Counted from the first letter of the stretch, positions 36,170 to 48,989 are shown. The stretch: DNA of 64,000 bases from Phylloscopus collybita (GCA_027886175.1 JAJNNQ010000137.1:34520001-34584000); one strand, 5' to 3'. Made by a program: numbers and translations. The notes: a model not told the origin generated them from the sequence alone.

Positions 36170-38152
36170 CTAGAAAAGAGCAGAATGCAAATCTTAGCAA
36201 CTAGTTATTTTTTGGAAAACTGAAATTAGGATTGTCACAAAACTGAATAAATAATTTACTTTCCTAATTCTCTTACACAGTTCTGTCATTATATCAGAAG
36301 ATATAAACTAATTCATTCAAATCTAGACTAGCATGTAAGTTTCCTGCAACCTAACTTTTGAAGGTTTAAATTACCATAACATGTGCAGAGAGCTAACAGG
36401 ACAAGTGGGGGAGGGCTGGAAGGGGAAATATCATTAATCCCCTATTTAATGCCTTTGTAGGCTTCACATCCTAAATAATCTCAAATTTGTTTCATAATTA
36501 GGTCAGCCTTACTACGACTAAATGACTGGTGTTTGAAACTGCTCTTTCTAAATGTTTGGTGAAAATGTACCTGTTCCATTTTGTTCTTCATTTGTTCCAG
36601 GTTCTTTTCAATGTGTTCTCTCTTCCCTGAGAATTGCTGAAAGAAAGGAAACATCCAGACATAAGATGGACAGCTCTATGCATTTATGTATTTTTGGTGT
36701 GGTTTTTTTTCTTTTTCACACCTTTCTATTAACTCTGACTTTCATATCTTTGATCTGAGGTTTCCTTTCATATCACTGCCTTTTGACACTGCTTGTAGCA
36801 TTCTGAGATTTAGGAGCAGCAATGAGAGTCAGAGGGAAAGAAACCCAGTGTTACTCACACAGCTGCTCAGCTCTGAGGTCAGGGATGCCAGGAACTGTGC
36901 CACCTCCTCAACATAAGGGTACTGGTTCTTGACTTCAGTGAAGAGAACATCTTTTACTACGAACTCCACAACCCTCTTCATCAGGTAGCAGCGGTTGTTC
37001 TCCTGTGTATGAAAGTAAGGGGTCATGTTAAATCAAGGCTAGAGATCACTAAGTGCTGCAGAGGGATGCAAAGAGCAGACTCCTCATGTGAGGCTTACCC
37101 TGATGTTAACAAAGAGCTGCTGCCCAATCAGTCTGTTGTCCGTGTCCTTGTCTGAGGCACTGGCCTGAGAGGAAGAAAGGAAGTGTCAGGTGGTGATTGG
37201 AACCTTATTTAAAAATTAATAATAAACCCAAAACTTTTCATCAGCAATGAAAGTGCAGGCAAAATGAGGGAGTGGACACCACGGTCTGTTACAGGTAGAT
37301 TAGCTTGGACATTTTGTCTGTTTCTCCCCTCAGCTGGATGAGATTCAAGGTCAGTATCTCAGGAAAATAAATAAGCTGAAGTCTGAATTCGTGTCCCCCC
37401 CTTAAAAGTCTGAAGTCATCGTGGTTATGGTGACTAAACCAGATGCTGCAGGTGGCCAACCTCACAGTGACCCACAGTGCTGCTGGGAGGTGCTCGATGG
37501 TGTGCACCCAGGGAGATCCACCCGTGGCAAAAGCAGCCAAGAAACCCACCCAAGGGGAGCCCTGTAAGACACCTGAGCACCTGCTTGGCTGTGGCTGGAG
37601 TCACAGACAGACACAGCTCCAAATGGACTGAGCAAACTGAGAAATTTAACGTCATATTTCACAATTTACCCACTTAGGCAGCAGGTTCTTGAAAAGAAGA
37701 AGCTGTGCTGTTCCAGGGGCTGCCTTCCCCTTGAGGAGCATCAGGAGGAGAGGCAGCATCTTCCCCTGGCTACACAGCCAGCAGGCAATAGACCTGCTCC
37801 ACACACCTAAACTCTGCCTTAACTGCAAATGCTCATTGGTTTTGGGGTTTTTTTCTGGAGAAAGGCAGAGGAAAGAGGGAGGAATGGCAAAGGCTAGAAG
37901 TCATGGCACCAACAGAGGAGTAGGTCTCAGACCCCACCATGAAGAAGACATGGATGACTGTACCATTTTAGCCAAGGTGTAGGTGCGATTCCAGATGTAG
38001 GGCTGCTGGAAGTTGATCTTCCTGAGCCTGCAGGCATGATGGGCAGCAGAAGTCCCTTTCAGAGGCAGAGAGCTGGTGAGAAGAAGGGGGAGACAGCAAC
38101 AGAAGAAAACCCATCCTGGGAAGCTCTTGGACAAGGTCTGCAGGGAGGCCAT
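36056..38152 (-). CDS. IL22: Interleukin-22, complete, five coding exons
   Basis: IL-10-family cytokine; in vertebrates it is made by lymphoid cells and acts on epithelia through IL22RA1/IL10RB and STAT3. Coding exons, 5' to 3': 38152-37964, 37164-37099, 37002-36859, 36636-36571, 36169-36056. All are phase 0, giving 192 residues (human 179). The signal peptide occupies roughly residues 1-35 with core VFFCCCLPLLL. Family matches are CRLRKINFQQPYIWNRTYTLAK (split here: CRLRKINFQQ, PYIWNRTYTLAK), NRLIGQQLF, RCYLMKRVVEF, and KAVGELDLLF. Cysteines 41, 90, 133 and 179 correspond to the four human disulfide cysteines. One N-glycosylation sequon (N55-R-T) is retained. The start lies in an ideal GCCATGG context. 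Oddities: a lysine-rich tail of 13 residues after Cys179, and a suboptimal GTACAG donor after coding exon 1. Confidence 0.97.
36571..36636 (-). CDS. IL22: IL22 coding exon 4
   Basis: 22 codons between acceptor CCTTTCTTTCAG and donor CAG|GTACAT. Encodes a charged helix (EHIEKNLEQMKNKMEQ). It is four residues shorter than the human exon. Confidence 0.93.
36859..37002 (-). CDS. IL22: IL22 coding exon 3
   Basis: 48 codons between acceptor TTTCATACACAG and donor TGT|GTGAGT. Runs from ENNRCYLMKRVVEF to SELSSC, with family cysteines at residues 90 and 133. Confidence 0.97.
37099..37164 (-). CDS. IL22: IL22 coding exon 2
   Basis: 22 codons between acceptor TTTCTTCCTCTCAG and donor AGG|GTAAGC. Encodes ASASDKDTDNRLIGQQLF, matching human exon ASLADNNTDVRLIGEKLF. 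Confidence 0.96.
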
Positions 38153-38206
38153 GGCTCAGAGTCTGAAATCGTCCGTCCCAGCAGGCTGCAGATACAGGAC
38201 TCAGCA
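37964..38206 (-). CDS. IL22: IL22 exon with start codon (5' UTR part plus coding exon 1)
   Basis: 63 codons from ATG 38152 to donor ATG|GTACAG. The exon probably begins at 38206 after an excellent acceptor (TGCCTTCTCTCACACCAG with TGCTAAT as branch-like site), so 54 nt are untranslated. Encodes the signal peptide and the NFQQPYIWNRTYTLAK block. Confidence 0.9.
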
Positions 38207-38287
38207 CTGGTGTGAGAGAAGGCAGCATTAGCACCAAAGAGAGCAGGTGAAGCAAAGTGAGAGCAGCACAAAGGCTGCAAGCCTTAC

Positions 38288-38308
38288 CTTGGCTGTGATT
38301 CTTGATGT
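38288..38308 (-). other. IL22: Probable IL22 non-coding first exon
   Basis: A short leader ending CAAG|GTAAGGC, directly downstream of a TATA box and followed by an 81-nt intron with good branch, polypyrimidine and AG signals. The 5' end is only estimated from TATA spacing. Inferred without transcript data. Confidence 0.55.
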
Positions 38309-38331
38309 GCTCTGCAGGAGGTGAGCTGCAC

Positions 38332-38339
38332 CTTATATA
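38332..38339 (-). promoter_or_regulatory. IL22 TATA box
   Basis: TATATAAG on the minus strand, about 30 bp before the inferred cap site. A CRE/AP-1-like TGACATCA lies 56 bp further upstream at 38395-38402. Both suit an inducible cytokine promoter. Confidence 0.65.
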
Positions 38340-38394
38340 GGGACACCAACATCTCTCTGCGCTGGTTTTTTGGGTATTGGTGGTGAAATAAAAA

Positions 38395-38402
38395 TGACAT
38401 CA
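38395..38402. promoter_or_regulatory. CRE/AP-1-like site upstream of IL22
   Basis: TGACATCA (one change from TGACGTCA) about 90 bp before the inferred IL22 start site. Motif match only. Confidence 0.3.
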
Positions 38403-41400
38403 GCAAGTCTCTCACTTTCCAGTATCCTCTTCTGAGAACTACCTAACCACTTCAAAGCCATCATAATCTTTAGTTTCCTAAAAAAAAAGAAAAAGCAAAA
38501 AATAAAAAAACACAAACACCCAAATATTAACGTGGGGCAAAGCAGGGGCTTTTACCAGGGTATGAATCCTGAATTCTTTTGCATAAAAATATTTGAGAAT
38601 TTTATGAGTTTGTGCCTCCTGTCCCAATTATAATGCATTTGATTGACAATTTGATGGCAGAAAGCCATCCAATCTTCTGTGGTACAAGACTGGTTTCACT
38701 GCTGCTGACTGGTGCACACAAGTGATCAGAGACTGTATCAGAACCAAAGCACTGACCACCTGTGGCTCCTACCCTGAAAATGTTCTTTTCCACACAGTGG
38801 CCCACTGGAGTCACTGTGCAATCCTCTCTGAGAGATCAGAAACTGTGGGGGACCCACACTGCATTTATCACTTGCCTGATTTCCAACTTGCCTTTCTCAA
38901 AAATATTATCTGCATTTAAGGCTGTAATCAGGTATAATGATCAGAGCTGTGGTCATGTACTTATCCAGGTGATTTCCATCTTCCTAAGGCTCTTCTGCTA
39001 ACATGAAGGCAGTGCAGGACCTTCAGTCTGAAATACCATGCAGGTATTTCCCATTCCAAACGGGAGCCTGCCCTCTTTAGACAGTAATTTGCAACCCATC
39101 TGTAGACAGGAATGCATGAGAACACAGAACAAGTACAAATGTAAACTCCTGGTTTTCTAATACCCACAAAATACACAGATCACAAACAGGAGAAAACAGA
39201 TCTGGAAAACCAAGGCTTCAACTCTGCCTCTGAGAGTGGATGTCTGAGAGCTCTAAGGGTGGGCATCCGAATGGCTGGGCTCCATTCTTTGTGGCTCAGG
39301 TTCTCAGGACAAGAGCCATTATCAATCCAACCTCAGGTCTGAAATGCCCAGATCTTTTTCTTACACTGGAAAAGAAGCAGTTAAAAGCTGAGTGGAACGA
39401 GGCTTATTCTTTAGCCTCTTCTGATGCATCTGCAGCATGAATTTAGCTCTCCATGTCTCACTCCTGCTTCAGTTGCCCTTAGACACCTGCTACATCAAGT
39501 CTGCACAGATCTGTGTCCTGGAGCCATCATCACTGCTTCCTTTTCCATGCCCCTCTCAGTTATCCATTCCTATGACCTGCCACCAACATCATCTTGACTG
39601 CAGCAGGCAGCAGAAAGTGAGTCTGGACCCAAGATGTCAACAGTTTAGTTCACATCCAACTGTACCCCAAGGCTATTCAAGAATACATTTCTAAACCCTT
39701 TTCCACATACATTTCAAACTAATAGTTCTGGCGGGGGGTACAGGTTAATGAGAAGATGAAAGGCTGAGTTTTACTTAACCAAAAGACAGACATTAAAGAC
39801 CAAACTGGGAGAATCCTGACAGATAGGCTGCTTTGAAGTATTGACCCTCCCTGAAATGCATTTCCACTAACTCCTCCCCAGCTGTTAAACACAGTCTGAT
39901 AACCAAAGTCTGCTTCTCATCCATCAGAACTGAAGTCCTATACCCAGAAGAGGAGCTGTGGACAGGCATTCAGATCCTGTCCTCTTGTCCTTCTAACAGA
40001 TGTTACTTCTCCATCTCTTTGGTCACTCACTCATCAGACACAGATCCAGCTTGCCTGACCTCTTTTTGTGGCTCCAATCCCACGGAAAGGGTGCATGACC
40101 TAAGTAGGTGCTGTGCCACGGCGATCAGTTCAAACCACCCTGAGGAGCACAGCTCGTCCCTTGTCCTGATGAATATTTTAAAAAAATCAGGCAGATTAAT
40201 GATGAATTAGATGCTGAATCTTTCTTGTTCCCCTTCCTATGTAGTAATTACAACATCTCTTCTCTCTTCCTGCTCTTTTATTTGAAACCATGCACTGGGA
40301 CATACCTATTTTTATAGAAAACCTTAAAGTAGCCTCCCATCTGTATTGTTAGCCATCTCAGCCATGCTACTTTTTGGTTGTGCCATCATGTCCTCCTTCT
40401 GAGGTTGTTTCAGTTGTTTAGCTTACCTTGTTGTTTTCCAGACACTGAGCTGCTGAAATGCATATTTCAGGTTCGTTAATTCATGTTTTGCAAATTCTGC
40501 TTTTATTACATTTCTAAAACTTTTGCATTATTTACCCTTTTGTTAGCAGCTGTGAGTTATAACTATCTTTCACCCCTCTAGCTTATTCTGAGTATGGTCC
40601 AGCCCAAAAGCAAACAGCCAAGATGTTACTGGGCACTAACACAAGCAGATTTTACAGTTCCCATATTCATCAGATCATTCCTGGCCTCTTCCCAGGACTG
40701 TTGGTCCTGCATGTACCACAGAGCTATGGTGTAGGCACAGTCATGGCTGCAGTGATTCCTTGTAACATGTCAGTGGAATTTCTTTGGAAGTGGAGATATG
40801 CCTCCTATTCCCGGGATCTTGTATTTCTGTTATGAGATTGCATTCAACAAAGACTAGTCACAGTTATTACCTCTTTTCACTGGCTCACCACACCCTGGAT
40901 GGGAGATACACATCCAGTGATACACCCCATGGAAAGATGGGGCTAAAAACCTGCACTGGTGCTGGATCTTACTCCAGTCCCCAGCTGAAGTCCAGAGAGA
41001 TATTTTTTTTTATTCTTGTTTGAGATAGAAATGCAACAGATCTTGGAAAAACAAGGTCTTGATCCAGCACTGAGGGTGAACCTCAGGGAAATTGCTTGGT
41101 TAGCTTCCCCTTCCCAAACAGGCTACCCTGAACTGCACAGCAGGAGAGATCAGTGGAAGGAAAGCTGCCTTTCATTTAAAATGTGGTACTCTGGATGAAA
41201 CGATCACTGGAGGGTCTTGCTTTGTGGAGAAAGAGTAAACTGGACAAAATACATCTGAAGAATGAGGGGAAAGTAATTTCCTTTTCTTATTTCATGATTT
41301 TTTTAATAGGTTTAATGATATTTTTAATGTTTAAGGCTAGTAGCACTGTTTAAAATATAACATTCTTACAAGAAAATATATCTCCCCTGCTTTCATCTTA

Positions 41401-42465
41401 ATTAAAAACTACCAAAGACCTTTAATCTTCTATAAAGTACTCTCTGTATTTTTTTCAAGTAAAATTAATTAAGGAAATTATTTTGAAACTGTTCACAGGT
41501 CACTTTTTCTCCCTGGTACTGCCCCAAGAGTTAAGCGTCTATTCTATCACTTAATACACCTATAAACTCTTGAAGTCTAATTACATGGAACTTCCCTAAT
41601 TCATTAAGAAACCATAGTGGTAAATATTCTCGACAATGACTTCTTGACCCATTTTGAAGACAGGATTTTTTTGAGGAGAACTGGAACTCTGCATCATTGT
41701 AAAGCCACAGACACTTCCTTCTGACTTTGAATGAGGTCACAGGTGAGTAACCAATACCGTACTTTGATGTTCAGCTGCTGTGTATCAGCAGCAACATACT
41801 ACAATGCACCCATTTTCTTGGGCTTTAGTACTTTTTCAATCAGCCAGCATTCTACTGCATTATTGGAAACATCAGGACTAGGCACTAGGCTAGAAATATT
41901 ATCAAGAGTTGGCAGGTCAAAAAGTGAGCCTTTGTATTGTGTATTGTGCTCTTGGATCTTTGATTTGGCAATGAGATTCTCCCCCCTTAAACACTTGTAT
42001 GAATGGGCCATACGTCATAAAACACCTAAAACTGAACACTCAATCTCAGGTTTCAGGTCACATTCATCTCATTTTTCTCCAGCTCATTTGTGAAGTAGTC
42101 AAATGTCAGGTCCATTTTATCTCCGTTCTTCTCTGCTTTTGTCCAGACTTTCAAACTTATGGAGATTAAAGCAGACTATAAAATTATTTCAGCTCAAGCT
42201 CCAGTAAAGTCTTATTTTAGTCAGCTCTCTGGTCAGCAATGAAAATCTCAGTAATGGAAATTGATTCTCCTCTACAAAACTTGAAAATAAGCTTTTATGT
42301 AACCCAGACATTCCTTACGGGAACATCCTAGTACACAGGCAAGTGTCTTCTGGGCATGATCATTAGGAATGGCAGAAGGGATTCAATTTCTACAGAGGAA
42401 ATGGTACCAATACAGAGACAGGGAAAGGACGTGTAACATTTGACCGTTACATTTTTGCTTGGATT

Positions 42466-42472
42466 TTTTCTT

Positions 42473-42505
<33 letters not shown>

Positions 42506-42530
42506 GGAGGGGGGGAGGGGTGGGGGGAGA
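42466..42530. repeat. T-tract followed by G-rich run (G-quadruplex candidate)
   Basis: About 30 T with two C interruptions, then GGAGGGGGGGAGGGGTGGGG and further G (42506-42527) on the plus strand. There are enough G-runs for an intramolecular quadruplex. Confidence 0.85.
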
Positions 42531-42929
42531 TAGGTTTAATGTTATGAAAGAATTGTGAGTCCTTTGAAGAAGAATGAATAACATTAATAAAATTGCTTAG
42601 CCTGGGAATATTAGGTGATTGAAAAAGACTCTGGAGACAGTTCTCAGCACAAGCACTGCTGACTCAGGGTTTTGGGGGACCATGTGTGATTTCCTACCTT
42701 CCCTGGCCGTAACATTTTTGTAACACAGGGTAACACATTTCCTCTGACAGTAACACTTCAGCTTTCATATCTGCTATTTCATCAAAGATCTTTGTCTCTG
42801 ACCTTCACTTGGTTTTGTTACATAATTTTAGGCTCTAACTATAAGATGCTGTATCATACAGCTGGTATTTCAAAACATAAAACATCCAAGAGGAAGGGAA
42901 CTCATTGCCTCAACTTTAAATTACTTTTT

Positions 42930-42932
42930 GGG

Positions 42933-42965
<33 letters not shown>

Positions 42966-43015
42966 CAAACAAAAAAAACCACCGCCACAGCAACACCACA
43001 GACACACACATAAAA
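42930..43015. repeat. Poly(A) tract with A/C-rich tail
   Basis: Some 30 uninterrupted A, then CCCAAAC and CA-rich sequence. No clear retroposed gene precedes it. Confidence 0.9.
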
Positions 43016-46000
43016 AATCACTAAAAACAAAAACCTTCAGTTTTAAATAACTTTATTCTCAGCAGTGTTTGTATTGTGGAGATACAAAAGAAAGCAGCCC
43101 AGAGATACATTGAGACAACACTATAATCCTGCTACCAATGTTCTTAATGTGTTAATAAATATTATTACCAGGACCACTGAGGTAGTAACTTCTACTGCAG
43201 TCCCAATAGGATTAACTAATTAATACAAAAACCAACAAAAACCTGTGTCAATGTAACTGCAATAGAGGTTAGTCCAGTTTTGCTTCTTCAGAAAACTCCT
43301 GCCAACATCAGTAAAGCATAAACAGAAGTTTTAATAAGACTTATCAATATCAGTCAACACTCAGTTCACACAGAGGGAAAAAAGATAATTGAGACCATGC
43401 CAGTGCACACAGCCTCACAGCACCAAAGGCACCACGATTAACCCTCCCACCAGATGGCAACTCTTTTACTTCAGCGTGTAAAGTCACAAAGACATTATAA
43501 GACACTGTCAATTTACATAGTGACCTACATGTATCCAACTATGTCTTTCGAACAGTCAGACCAGGTGAACTGAAACTTCTGAGCTTCCTGTTAATGTGTG
43601 GTGTGGTTGCACAGCAGTGACTCAGTAACATGATGAAGTGGAATTAATGACATAGTGTAGCTCAAAGAAAACCACTCTAAATGGGAACAGAATTTTGCAA
43701 ACTGGCTTATAATTCAAAATTCAGTAATAAACAGTTACTCAGGTTAAGAAATAGCCCCAGCACCTTGGTTAACTGGCAGTTTTATCATGTAACAGAGTAA
43801 TTATATGAAGCCATTTTGAAGGGAAGCAACGTTATTTAGGGTGAAGTACTTGTGCCCAGACACTGCCCATATACTAACACTTCCACTGAGACCCTGAGCT
43901 CAGCATCTCCCAAGAGTGAGCCCCTGGCAGCTCAGCTATTCACTATAACAGAGCCATTAGAGAAAGTGACAGCTTTCATGTCACTATCAGCAACTTTTTA
44001 ACTTGTCCTAGGATGTGTCCATCTCTAGGAAGCCAGCAGCCCCTGCCCCAGCCCTTCCCCAGGCCAGGGTTATGCTATTGCCCATCTCCCAAGAGAGTTC
44101 TGTGGGTCAATGAGTTTCCTCTTGGAGTAGAACTATTGATAAGAACATGAGATGTATGGGGCCAGAAAAATAGCTACAGAATAGGAATTACGATGCTGTT
44201 TCCCTGAGTTACCTGTTTTTAGCCATGTGTCGTGTAAGCTAAAATACACAAACAAGCTGGAGCCAGCTTCCCACTGGAAACACAAATGAGCATTCCTCAT
44301 GAGAGCACGATTCTGGGAACTCACAGGCCTACTCTAGCTGGGGGAGCACTGAGCCTCAGCCAGTTTTCCCAGTGTACATAGACAACCTTGCAGACCTGGG
44401 CACCCAGCACTCCAGAATAGGGTGCATCTGCACATTAAGTTTATGTGCCACAACAACCCAGTAACCAGAAAGGGGCCTAGAAAGGGAGAAATCCAAAAAT
44501 ACATGCTTTCTGGATCCTGACAGGCATTCCTGTTCTAATTCACATCCTAAAGTAGGTGCTTTGGAGACATCCCAGCACATGACAGTATTACACAAAGACA
44601 CCCTGAGTTTTTTTTAAAAATGATACATGTATCTATACATAGGCACACACAGTTGTGATTTAATCACAGCCAAAACTAAGCCCCACTCAGACACTCACTC
44701 ACTTCCCACTGGAATGGGATGGGGAAGAAAATCAGAAGAGTAAAAGTAAGAAAACCTGTGGGTTGAGATAAAGATCATTTAATAGGTAAAGCAAAATCCA
44801 CACACGAGCAAAGCAAAATGAGGAATTCATTCACCAGTTCCCATGGGCAGGCAGGTGTTCAACCCCAGGAAAGCAGGGCTCCATCATGCATAGTGGTTAC
44901 TTGGGAAGAAAACCACCAACACTCAGAATGTCTCCCCACTTCCTTTCTCTTCCCCAGCTTTATATGCTGAGCATAACACCACATGGTGTGGGAGATCCCA
45001 TGGGTCAGTTGGTGTCAGCTGTCCTGGCTGTGTACCCTCCCAACTTCTTGTGCACCCCCAGCTTACATGTTAATGGAATAGGGTAAGGAGCAGAAAAGGT
45101 CTTGACCCTGTGCCCAGCAATAAACAGAACACCTCTGTGTTATCAACATTACCTTCAGCACAATTTCAAAACAGAGCCCCATACTAGCTACTATGGAAAA
45201 AAATAACTGTTCCAGCACACACACATATATACCTACAGACACAGACAGTATATGTGTACATCAGACTTAAACACAGTTAAAAGGAAAATCTCTGAGGTCC
45301 ACTTGAAACCTTCGCAGGTTTAACTTAGGTACCTTGGCATAAATGGAAGTCAGTCACATTTACAAAGCTGGCATGCTTTACTAGAAAACATTATCATGAC
45401 CTCTGAAGAAAGTGGGAGTAAGAAGTTGAGTTGTCCTTTGCCCCCTCCATTGAAGAACCATCTACATTAAGCAGGATCTGCTACCCCAGCTGTACCACCC
45501 AACTCTCCCTGCAAACAGCAAGCTCTTTGCAAATGAGTGCTCCTGCTCTTACACTTTTAACAGAGCCCCATGAACGCAACAAGCAATTCAAGAGAAGCTG
45601 TGAAAGCTGTACGGAAACCAGGCCTCGCTTGCTTTCCCAAAGGACTGTCAGTCTTCACACCCATGTTGTGCAGTTCTCAGTCCTCCACCCTAACATGACC
45701 CCACACTGGACCGACCAGCAAGCAGCATCCTTCAGTTTCCCAGGCAGAGCACATTTGACATGCCAAGTTCCGGCTTCCTCAGGCTTCTCTAGGACACAGC
45801 CGGCAAAAGAGAAACCTCACAAGGTCAGCCCACATCCCACACAGACAAACTGTAGGAAATACTAGGATATTTAGGAAGTTCATTCACATTTCTACATGGA
45901 ACCCCAGATGTCCTTCTTTGACACAAGAGAAAAATTGAATCAAAAAGCAAACTGAAACTTTGATTTCCATGAAACCGGAGTTCTCTTGTTACCTACCATC

Positions 46001-46971
46001 CATTGACTGTTCTTCAGGTTTCGCTTTTGGTGTGATCACTGCTATTGTGATTAACACTTTCCCACTGGGTTCCAGTGCACAGAAAACCAAGGAAATGACT
46101 GCACGCCTAAAAGTTAACTTACAGCTCCACCATACTGTTCTCTCTTCTGCAGGCTCCAGTCTGCAAAGGTCTGAACAACTGCTAGAACCAGGATATTAAT
46201 TTTAGGCTACTTACAATTAAAATTACTCTTTGTTTTCTTTATCACATAATTGTGTGCATCTAGGTAATGAAACCATTTTTCTTCAGGATACAGTAAAAAT
46301 TGGTCAACAAGGTCACACCAAAACTTCCACTTGCATCAAATGGTGATGGGGCTCTTTGCTGCTTTACCAGATGGTTAAGAATTGCTGCGACACCAGAACC
46401 TTAGTAGGTGTCAGCTCAGCCTTGCAGAACAGGAAGATGGAATGAATCAATATGGCATCATGCAAATAAGCACACACTAAGTTGTTCAAAGAAGCTGAGC
46501 TTCCTATCCCATCTTCAAGTACTACAGATTTGCTCATTGAGTACTATGGATTTGGAAATCCCTTTTTCTTTCACTGTTATCTGCCAGAGAGCGATGACAC
46601 CAGATCAGATAAGGAGAACTTATTAGTACCTGGGCTCTAAGAAATTTTGAGTGAGGGAAAAAGCTGGCAGCTGGTAAATAATTTCATTTCCTCTCACCTT
46701 ACTACAACACATACTGAGTTTTGGGCTGTGGCCCTTGGGTGCAGAGGGAACTCCAGCTACCTGCAAGACATTGGTGAAGCCAAACCTATTTTCAGAAGGC
46801 TGTTACTCATCATGTAGGAATCCATGAACAGTTCAGTAGATGTGGATCTATTAATCCAAAAAGGCTGAAAATCCCTATACAACTTACTCAGTGATTAAAG
46901 TATCACTAGAAGACTACTTACTGAGTGGCTTTGTGACTTAATTCAGACTGTATATGCAAAACCAGTTAGAG

Positions 46972-47390
46972 AATCACAGAGTAAGCTGAGCTCGAAGGGA
47001 CCCCCAAGGATCACCAAGTCCAACTCCTGGCCCTGCACAGCACCATCCCCAAGAGTCACACTGTGTGCCCAAGAGCACTGTCCAAACGCTCCTTGAACTC
47101 AGACAGCCTTGGTGCTGTGGCCACTTCCCTGGGGAGCCTGATGCAGTGCCCAACCTCACTCTGGGTGAAGAACTTTTCTGATACCCAACCTAAACTTCCT
47201 CTGACACAACCTTAGGCCATTCCCTCAAGTCCTGTCAGTGGGCACCACATTGAAGAGATCAGTGTGTGCCCCTCCTCTTCCCCCCACAAGGAAGTTGTGG
47301 GGGGGAAGAGGACTGCAATGAGGTCTTCCCTCACCTCTCTTGACCAGCTGGTGACAAGTTGGGAACAGCAGCTGAAGACATTCAACACTG
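46972..47390 (-). mobile_element. CR1 LINE, antisense, with internal inverted repeat
   Basis: Begins GAATCACAGAGTAAGCTGAG, then AGTCCAACTCCTGGCCCTGC and ACTTCCCTGGGGAGCCTGAT, a well-preserved CR1 3' region read on the minus strand. A C-run/G-run inverted repeat sits at 47274-47311. Confidence 0.9.
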
Positions 47391-48989
47391 ACTGGGTCAG
47401 TTATTAATGTGCTGGTTTTGTAAACCTTGACCTTAAGTTGACAAGCTCACAAGGTTGTTTACTCCTGAGATATATCTCCTATTGGCAACTGCCTTTCTCC
47501 TTATTTATCTACTTGGTCTCTCCACTTTTAAGGCTTCTAAAGTTTCCTTGACAGAAAATAATACATATTCAGTGCACAACACACACCTGTAATTATTAAT
47601 AAAGGGTGCACTTCTGAACATTTTTTCCATGTTCAGCTTGCTTAAAAACACAAGAGGAAATATGTTTGAAGGTTGGTCTGAAATACTTAGAAAAAACCAA
47701 AATCCCTCTTGAACAATAAAGAATAGCAGAGAACAGGCATAAAGAATTTCACATCTGCCTTGAGCACTACAGAATACACTTCAGAAGCCTTGCACTAGCA
47801 TAACTCAAAACCAGGAATTCTGTCTCCACTTTCCTTTCAAAACTTCTGTCCAAAAGCAAATTCAATTTGAACATTTCAGGCAAATACTAAAAGTTGTTCA
47901 GATGGGAAATAATGTCCAGTGATGTGTGAGACACCACAAACTTCCATTCTAATATCTAAATTTGTGTGTACCCCTACGCAACAAAAATGTCCCCCTCCTT
48001 TACCATACCTACTCTCTCCCGGGCAGAAATCAATATACATGTACCACACATGCACACACCTAACAAACTCAGAGCTACCCAGATGTACCAGACTCACCTG
48101 TACCAGTACAGACAACACTATAAGCAAAACCAGCACACATAGTGTTATAATGTCTATGACTTACAGGCCTCAAAATCAGACCTGCACAAAAACTCTTGAC
48201 AGAGCTGTCAGCCAGGAAACCCAGGCAAACACAGAAAAACAAAGAAAGAGGACATAATTCATGAAAGTCAATTAACAGGTATCACAGAGAAATAATGGAT
48301 GATGAGAGCTCTCTGCCAGGAAAACAAGGAGAACATGTTGATATTAATAATGGAGCAAAATTAATGCACCCATATCACAGTAACATGCCATCCTGAACAA
48401 AAATACTTCCCCTTTTAGCCAAGTTTTCCACTATAAAACTATCATTTTAGAGGAAAAGTGGAAACTTTCATAAATGCCGTTGTGTATTTTCCCTTACACA
48501 GTAGAAATTTTATGACCAATTATAACTTACAAATTATGTGCACACCATAGAACAATCCCAGAAGCCCTTGAGATAAAATAAAATACCTTGATTTGTTTGA
48601 AACAACTCCACTGGTAGGAAGCTACTTAACATGCAATTTCTGGAAGAAGGGAACACATTTTTCTAACATCATCAGAACTGGGCAGCACTAATTCACTGAT
48701 CCCTGATCATTTGTTGGGGGATGACCCCTTGGGCATTGCAGCCTTTCCAGCCTGTGTAGCACCCATCTGCTTCAAGTCACCATTTCAAATATCTGTAGTC
48801 AGTTATGATTTCTAGTGTCAACATATCTAACTTCAACAAATTACTCTTTCTGAAGATCAGCTCTGAGGTAATGCCTTGTCTTTCTTAAGTCCACAGATAT
48901 TCCAGCTGAACAGGTGAAACAGAGAACTAAACAGAGAAGTGCCAATGTAATAGGCGCTGCCAATTATCCAGCATAACTTAAATAGAAAC

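Larger units (their letters stand above)
38420..48989. other. IL22-MDM1 intergenic region
   Basis: 10.6 kb between IL22's promoter and MDM1's 3' end. It contains the antisense CR1 at 47 kb, a T-rich/G-rich tract at 42.5 kb and a poly(A) tract at 42.9 kb. No gene recognised. Upstream enhancers of IL22 would be expected here, but none can be shown from sequence alone. Confidence 0.7.

Noticed and set aside
37968..38280. Alternative open frames over IL22 exon 1
   Set aside because: Out of frame with the conserved IL-22 sequence and starting partly in the inferred 5' UTR intron.
42792..43015. Processed pseudogene or SINE ending in the poly(A) tract at 42.93 kb
   Set aside because: No recognisable gene sequence, poly(A) signal or target-site duplication upstream of the A run.
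43052..43057. AATAAA on the minus strand as a distal MDM1 poly(A) site
   Set aside because: Would need a 3' UTR of about 7 kb containing a CR1 copy; a much closer signal exists at 49006.
45431..45865. 144-codon plus-strand open frame
   Set aside because: Ser/Thr/Pro-rich with no domain, signal peptide or splice support. Most likely chance.
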